NCBI GenBank assembly: GCA_963728165.1
Contig: CAVSIY010000007.1
Span: forward strand, 248,001 to 312,000
Source of the DNA: Hyphomicrobium_A sp963728165
GTDB taxonomy: Bacteria > Pseudomonadota > Alphaproteobacteria > Rhizobiales > Hyphomicrobiaceae
Reading direction: 5' to 3'
DNA: 64,000 nt
Shown one piece after another: positions 59,932 to 64,000 of the stretch; within the stretch, counting starts at the first letter, position 1, and each line of letters opens with the position of its first letter. Under the pieces are notes generated by a model. It did not search any database. It worked only from the letters and a program-made list of their open reading frames with translations, and had not been told where the DNA came from. The translations under genes were made by a program, and so were the position numbers.

Positions 59932-60924
59932 ATGGGTCTTATGGCGAGATTGGCGCTCGCAGCCGCCGCGCTCGCGCTCGGCTGCAGCGCGGCTGAGGCC
60001 GACCGGCTCTCCGACTGCAAGCAAAGCCGCATCGGCGAGGTGCGGATCAAAGCGTGCAGCGAGCTGATTGACGCCAAGACGACGACGCCTGCAGCGCGCA
60101 TCGAGGCCTACCGCGCCCGCGCCGACGCCTACGCCGAGCGCGCCGCCAACAAGGAGGCCATCGCCGACTATTCGCAAGTGTTGCGCCTGAAGACGGATGA
60201 CGGCGCCTCCTACTACGGACGCGGCCAGGCGCGGCTCGCGCTCAACCAGGTCGACGGGGCCATCTCCGACTTCACGCAAGCGATCCGCTACATGGGTGAG
60301 CAGCCGGGTCTCTACGTGGCGCGCGGCTACGCGCAGCTCGTCAAGGGCAACGCCGGCGACTCGATCGCCGACTTCACGGTCGCCATCCGCCTCGATCCCA
60401 AGAACGCATCGGCCTTGAACAACCGCGGCCTCGCCTGGCGCAAGAAGGGCGACCTCGACAATGCGATCAAGGACTACACCGCCGCCATCGGTCTCAACCC
60501 GATCTACGCGCTCGCCTACAACAACCGCGGCTACGTGTTCGAGGCGAAGGGCGACAGACGAGCGGCCGCCGCCGACTTCCGCCGCGCGCTGTCGCTCGAT
60601 CCCTCGCTCGTCGGCGCCAAGAAGGGGCTGAAGCGTTTGGGTGAGCCGCAGATCATATCGCTCGAGAGCGACAAGCTCATCGCCCAGGGCCGCGCACTGG
60701 CCGAGAAGAACTGCGCCTGGTGCCACGCCATCGGCAGAAAAGGCGACAGCCCCAACCCGCGCGCACCCGCCTGGCGCGATCTCTACAAGCGCCATCCGAT
60801 CCTCGCCCTGCGCGATCCCTTGACACGCGGGATCGGGCGGCCGCACGACGAGATGCCGAAGTTCGGGTTGACCGACGACGAGATCGACACCATCGTCGCC
60901 TACATCAACAGCCTCGGGCCTTAG
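59932..60924 (+). CDS. exported TPR protein fused to a cytochrome c domain
   Basis: 330 residues from ATG 59932 (GGGGAGGG upstream). Signal peptide about 1-23. About residues 50-235 form five tetratricopeptide repeats (YYGRGQARLALNQVDGAISDF, ALNNRGLAWRKKGDLDNAI, AYNNRGYVFEAKGDRRAAA). From about 245 on is a class I cytochrome c fold with heme motif CAWCH (261-265) and probable Met ligand at 308 in DEMPKFGLT, ending DTIVAYINSL. A periplasmic electron carrier carrying its own protein-docking module is unusual. Partner unknown. Confidence 0.9.
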   Translation: MGLMARLALAAAALALGCSAAEADRLSDCKQSRIGEVRIKACSELIDAKTTTPAARIEAYRARADAYAERAANKEAIADYSQVLRLKTDDGASYYGRGQARLALNQVDGAISDFTQAIRYMGEQPGLYVARGYAQLVKGNAGDSIADFTVAIRLDPKNASALNNRGLAWRKKGDLDNAIKDYTAAIGLNPIYALAYNNRGYVFEAKGDRRAAAADFRRALSLDPSLVGAKKGLKRLGEPQIISLESDKLIAQGRALAEKNCAWCHAIGRKGDSPNPRAPAWRDLYKRHPILALRDPLTRGIGRPHDEMPKFGLTDDEIDTIVAYINSLGP

Positions 60925-61013
60925 GCATGCCTTAAGCAAAGCGCGGCATGGGCTGCTGCAACCTGGCGAGCGAGCTTGCCAATCGGGTGCCAGCGCCTAT
61001 CCTGCCGCTGATC

Positions 61014-61220
61014 ATGAGCGATCCTACCGATCATCCCCTGATGCGCGTGCGCGACGGCGCACTGATTGCCGGCGTGTGCGGCGGCATCGCCAAGTGGCTC
61101 GGCTGGGACCCCACGCTGGTGCGCTTCGGCTATGTGGTGCTGTCGATCCTGTCGGCGGCCTTCCCCGGCATCCTCGTCTACATCCTGTTGTGGATCTTGA
61201 TGCCGCTCGAGCCCGAGTAG
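61014..61220 (+). CDS. PspC domain protein
   Basis: 68 residues from ATG 61014. PspC core: LIAGVCGGIAKWLGWDPTLVRF followed by one or two transmembrane stretches (VVLSILSAAFPGILVYILLWILM). Phage-shock-type envelope-stress protein; no pspAB nearby, so it may act alone. Confidence 0.88.
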   Translation: MSDPTDHPLMRVRDGALIAGVCGGIAKWLGWDPTLVRFGYVVLSILSAAFPGILVYILLWILMPLEPE

Positions 61221-61241
61221 GCATTCCAAGATCGAGGTAGC

Positions 61242-61385
61242 AACCCCTCACCCGGACGCTCGTTACACTCGCATCCGACCTCTCCCCCTGGGAGAGGTGA
61301 AGTTTGGTGTGCTTGCTCCAGCCACCTCTCCCTGAGGGAGAGGTCGCCGCGAAATGTGCAAAGCATGAGCGGCGGGTGAGGGGTT
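61242..61385. repeat. 144-bp inverted-end repeat element, copy 1
   Basis: Ends AACCCCTCACCC (61242-61253) and GGGTGAGGGGTT (61374-61385) are perfect 12-base inverted repeats. Inside are two palindromes of ACCTCTCCC...GGGAGAGGT type, including the 25-mer at 61276-61300 shared exactly with copy 2. No coding capacity. It lies between convergent genes, and its right end supplies the rsmD stop codon (TAACCCC on the minus strand). Confidence 0.85.
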
Positions 61386-61947
61386 AGAGCGGCCGATAGC
61401 GGGCGAGAACGGCTTGCGTATCGCCCCAGGTGCGCCGGTCGATCTCCGCAAAGCCTGGCGGCAGCGCCATCGTTGCATTGGCGCGCTCCTCCACGACGGC
61501 AAGGGCGCCTGGCACCAGCCATCGGCCGTCTGCCAGCGCGGTGAGCGCGCGCTCGCCCAACCCTTTGCCATAGGGCGGATCGAGGAAGGCGAGCGTGAAC
61601 GGTGCCACGGTGCCGGCCGGTCCGAGGTCGGTCGCGTCGCGGCGGAAGAGGCGCGTCTGCCCCGTCAGCTGCAGCGCCTCGATGGTGTCGCGGATCAGCG
61701 CGCGCGCCTCCGGGCTCTCCTCCACGAAGAGGCAGAAGGCGGCCCCGCGCGACAGCGCCTCGAGCCCGAGCGCGCCGGTGCCGGCAAAAAGGTCGATGAC
61801 GCGCGCGCCTTCGAGCGCGAAGTCCGCGACCCCGTGCTCCAGGATGTTGAACAGAGATTCGCGCACGCGGTCGGCGGTGGGGCGCAGGCCCTCGTGCTTG
61901 GGCGCCGCGATAGCGCGGCCCCGGAACCTGCCGCCGACGATCCTCAT
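61384..61947 (-). CDS. rsmD: 16S rRNA (guanine966-N2)-methyltransferase RsmD
   Basis: 187 residues. N-terminal MRIVGGRFRGR and RPTADRVRESLFNIL are RsmD signatures. SAM motif VIDLFAGTGALGLEALSRGA and catalytic DPPY in AFLDPPYGKG. It methylates G966 of 16S rRNA. ATG overlaps the rluB stop (ATGA at 61944-61947). Its own stop lies in the repeat element at 61242-61385. Confidence 0.95.
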   Translation of the reverse strand: MRIVGGRFRGRAIAAPKHEGLRPTADRVRESLFNILEHGVADFALEGARVIDLFAGTGALGLEALSRGAAFCLFVEESPEARALIRDTIEALQLTGQTRLFRRDATDLGPAGTVAPFTLAFLDPPYGKGLGERALTALADGRWLVPGALAVVEERANATMALPPGFAEIDRRTWGDTQAVLARYRPL

Positions 61948-62819
61948 GAGGCGGCGCCGCGCTTGGCTGCCCGCGCCGTCCTGCGGGCACGCTCGTCCTC
62001 GCCCGGCCCGGTGAGACCGAGATCGGTCGCGAGCCGGACCCCAAGCTGCCCGGCGAGCACGCGCCGCTTCACCGGCTCGACCACGCCGGGCTTCAGATCG
62101 AGGAGCTGGAACGGGCCGTAGGAGATGCGGATCAGGCGGTTCACGTCGAGCCCCAAGTGGGTGAGGATGCGTCGCACCTCACGGTTCTTGCCCTCGCGCA
62201 GCGCCATGGTCAGCCAGGCGTTCGCGCCTTGCACGCTGTCGAGCGTCGCCTCGATCGGCCCATAGCGCACGCCCTCGATCTCGACGCCGTCCTTGAGCGC
62301 GTCGAGCTGCGCTTGGGCAACGCGCCCGTGCGCGCGCACACGGTAGCGCCGGAGCCACCCCGTCGCCGGCAACTCCAGATGACGGGCGAGCGCGCCGTCG
62401 TTGGTCAGAAGCAGCAGCCCCTCGCTGTTGAAGTCGAGCCGGCCGACGGAGACGACGCGCGGCAATTCGGGCGGCAGGTTGGCAAACACCGTGGGGCGGC
62501 CTTGCGGGTCCTTGTGGGTGGTGACGAGGCCCTTGGGCTTGTAGTACCGCCACAGGCGCGCCGGCTCGGCCACGGGCAGGGCCGCGCCGTCGACCAGCAC
62601 CTTGTCCTTGGGGCTCACATCGAAGGCCGGCGTCTTCAGGATCTTTCCGTTGACGCTGACGCGGCCTTCAGCGATCCATCGCTCGGCCTCGCGGCGCGAG
62701 CACAGCCCGGCGCGGGCGAGCGCCTTGGCGATGCGCATGGGCTCGTCGGGGCCAGCGGGCGTTTCGGGCTTGTCGCGGGAGCCGCGTTTCGACGGCCGCT
62801 TCGAAGGATTGGTGGACAT
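61944..62819 (-). CDS. rluB: RluB-type rRNA pseudouridine synthase
   Basis: 291 residues from ATG 62819 (a further ATG at 62837 adds 6). N-terminal S4 domain (MRIAKALARAGLCSRREAERWI), then the RsuA-family core with catalytic Asp in VGRLDFNSEGLLLLTNDG and the KPKGLVTTHKDPQGRPTV entry. C-terminal basic tail. It isomerises a uridine in 23S (RluB/E/F) or 16S (RsuA) rRNA; RluB is the most likely. The frame continues far upstream out of register with tadA. Confidence 0.92.
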   Translation of the reverse strand: MSTNPSKRPSKRGSRDKPETPAGPDEPMRIAKALARAGLCSRREAERWIAEGRVSVNGKILKTPAFDVSPKDKVLVDGAALPVAEPARLWRYYKPKGLVTTHKDPQGRPTVFANLPPELPRVVSVGRLDFNSEGLLLLTNDGALARHLELPATGWLRRYRVRAHGRVAQAQLDALKDGVEIEGVRYGPIEATLDSVQGANAWLTMALREGKNREVRRILTHLGLDVNRLIRISYGPFQLLDLKPGVVEPVKRRVLAGQLGVRLATDLGLTGPGEDERARRTARAAKRGAAS

Positions 62820-62876
62820 GGGAGGTCTAGGGGCCATGGAACGGGGCATGAAACGGGTTGCTCGGCGGACCCCCTT

Positions 62877-63335
62877 ATGACATCGGGACCTGAGTCGAGC
62901 CACATGTCCCGTGCGCTCATCGAGGCGGAGGCCGCGGCAAGCCGCGGCGAGGTGCCGGTCGGCGCGGTCGTCACCGGCCCTGATGGGGCGGTGCTCGCCG
63001 CTGCCGGCAACCGCACGCGGGAATTGAACGACCCCACCGCTCACGCCGAGCTCCTGGCGATCCGCGCCGCCTGCGCCGCGCTCGGCTCCGAGCGTTTGAG
63101 CGGCTGCGACCTCTACGTGACGCTGGAGCCGTGCGCCATGTGCGCGGCTGCCATCTCGTTTGCGCGCATCCGCCGGCTCTACTACGGCGCGCCCGACCCC
63201 AAGGGCGGCGGTGTCGAGCACGGCGCGCGCGTGTTCAGCCACGACACCTGCCACCATCGGCCGGAGATCTATGCCGGGATCGACGAGGCGCGCGCCGCCG
63301 CGCTGCTCAAGGCGTTCTTCCAAGAAAAGCGTTGA
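62877..63335 (+). CDS. tadA: tRNA adenosine(34) deaminase TadA
   Basis: 152 residues from ATG 62877 (ATG 62904 would give 143). Zinc deaminase: AHAELLAI supplies His ligand and catalytic Glu; LEPCAMCAAA supplies the two Cys ligands. It converts A34 to inosine in tRNA-Arg(ACG). It is divergent from rluB, a usual alphaproteobacterial layout. Confidence 0.95.
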   Translation: MTSGPESSHMSRALIEAEAAASRGEVPVGAVVTGPDGAVLAAAGNRTRELNDPTAHAELLAIRAACAALGSERLSGCDLYVTLEPCAMCAAAISFARIRRLYYGAPDPKGGGVEHGARVFSHDTCHHRPEIYAGIDEARAAALLKAFFQEKR

Positions 63336-63345
63336 AGCGGCCTAG

Positions 63346-63504
63346 CCCCTCACCCGCTCGCCCGGTTGCTACCGGGCTCGCGACCTCTCCCCCTGGGAGA
63401 GGTGAGTTCTCACCCAGCCAAAACGGGCAGCGCCACCTCTCCCAAGGGGAGAGGTCGGAAGCGGGCGCTCATGCGAGGCATGGCGCGCGCTTCCGGGTGA
63501 GGGG
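63346..63504. repeat. 159-bp inverted-end repeat element, copy 2
   Basis: Ends CCCCTCACCC (63346-63355) and GGGTGAGGGG (63495-63504). It contains CGACCTCTCCCCCTGGGAGAGG at 63381-63402 (first 20 bases are within the shared 25-mer), a second ACCTCTCCC/GGGAGAGGT palindrome, and a further CCCGG...CCGGG hairpin. Same architecture as 61242-61385. It lies between convergent tadA and the patatin gene. Confidence 0.85.
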
Positions 63505-63513
63505 GGAGCTGCT

Positions 63514-64000
63514 CTAAGATTTAGATGAGCGGCCGCGGCGCAGAAGCGGGCGGCGCGGGGGCCGCTTGGGCGCGGCGATCTCCTTCGTCGCCTCCGGCAG
63601 CTCGATCGCCTCCACCGTCTCGAGGGTCTCGGCTTCCAACACGCGCGCCAGCTGGGCCTTGAGCCGCTCCTTGGCGGGCTCGGCGGCGGCGAGGATCTCG
63701 TCGAGCTTCAGGAAATCGAGGATCTGGAAGCGGCTGGTGCCGGCGTCGATGTAGACGTCGGGGTGGCGTGAGCGCAGCTTCTCCTTGATGATCGTGCGCT
63801 CGAAGATGAAGTTCGCGGCAAACAGCGCCTCCCACGGCTTTGGCATTTCCTGGCCCGGGCGGCGCACCGGCGCCCCGCTCACGTCGATCGCCACCGTCAA
63901 GTCGGCCTCGCCGTTCAAGATGTCGAAGGGCAGCGGGTTGACGAGGCCGCCGTCGATCAGGACGCGTCCCTCATGCACGACCGGCTCGAAGATGACGGGA
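63514..64000 (-). CDS. patatin-like phospholipase, C-terminal part (start outside window)
   Basis: The minus-strand frame is open to the window edge. The catalytic-dyad Asp is in LIDGGLVNPLP; the GxSxG serine lies outside. The following TVAIDVSG and LFAANFIFERTIIKEKLRSRHPD are typical of bacterial patatin (RssA-like) proteins. The C-terminus is a basic Pro/Arg-rich tail. It hydrolyses acyl lipids; exact role unknown. Confidence 0.9.
   Translation of the reverse strand, partial: PVIFEPVVHEGRVLIDGGLVNPLPFDILNGEADLTVAIDVSGAPVRRPGQEMPKPWEALFAANFIFERTIIKEKLRSRHPDVYIDAGTSRFQILDFLKLDEILAAAEPAKERLKAQLARVLEAETLETVEAIELPEATKEIAAPKRPPRRPLLRRGRSSKS

Overview
The window is chromosomal DNA of a G+C-rich Gram-negative bacterium, most likely an alphaproteobacterium of the order Hyphomicrobiales. 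The grounds are gene neighbourhoods rather than a marker rRNA, which is absent: Hsp20 followed by a DUF1150 gene, the lptC/lptA-lptB-rpoN-ptsN block, an NDUFA9-like complex I protein, thiO with thiSGE, rsmD-rluB facing tadA, and two phasin genes. Genes are dense on both strands and nearly all look like core chromosome. There is no phage, transposase, integrase or CRISPR array.

Layout. 0-7 kb: 3' part of a gamma-glutamyltransferase, thiamine genes thiO and thiSGE (split by an opposing membrane-protein gene), a CHAD protein and ferrochelatase. 7-10 kb: lipoprotein, SPFH/NfeD membrane cluster, and a toxin-antitoxin pair with a frameshifted toxin. 10-20 kb: sugar and envelope genes (arabinose-5-phosphate isomerase, beta-barrel outer-membrane protein, galU, galE, lytic transglycosylase, glycosyltransferase) plus speE; a lower-G+C DUF4238 cassette sits in the middle. 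20-31 kb: hydrolase with a tandemly duplicated small secreted protein gene, LOG-like protein, S30AE/cold-shock fusion, frameshifted YiiX-like gene, TolA-like coiled-coil protein, SDR-queG-GST, uppP and ptsN. 31-36.5 kb: rpoN, lptB, a single LptC-LptA-LptA fusion gene and an RNase D-like gene.

36.6-45.3 kb: membrane protein; a cytochrome P450 with two glutamine-synthetase-like genes (one frameshifted); a GT25 gene beside tRNA-Leu with a 13-bp copy of the tRNA 3' end on its far side; NDUFA9-like gene; palindromic repeats; and the Hsp20-DUF1150 operon with a heat-shock promoter and a candidate ROSE thermometer. 45.6-52.5 kb: paired M16 peptidases, then a polyhydroxyalkanoate-type group (two phasins, a LuxR-type regulator, a PhaC-like enzyme) around inorganic pyrophosphatase. 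52.7-64 kb: fabI, a PagL-like deacylase, an ArsR-SRPBCC-GST-SRPBCC operon, a choloylglycine-hydrolase-like enzyme, mutL, a TPR-cytochrome c fusion, PspC, rsmD-rluB, tadA and a truncated patatin gene. Two copies of a roughly 150-bp element with inverted ends lie between convergent genes here.

Four genes carry apparent single-base indels (five sites). The otherwise preserved protein sequence suggests that at least some are sequence errors, so these loci are described as broken with the intact product named. The features most worth follow-up are the LptC-LptA-LptA fusion, the P450/GS-like operon, the ROSE candidate, the tRNA-bounded GT25 islet, the DUF4238 cassette and the inverted-end repeats.
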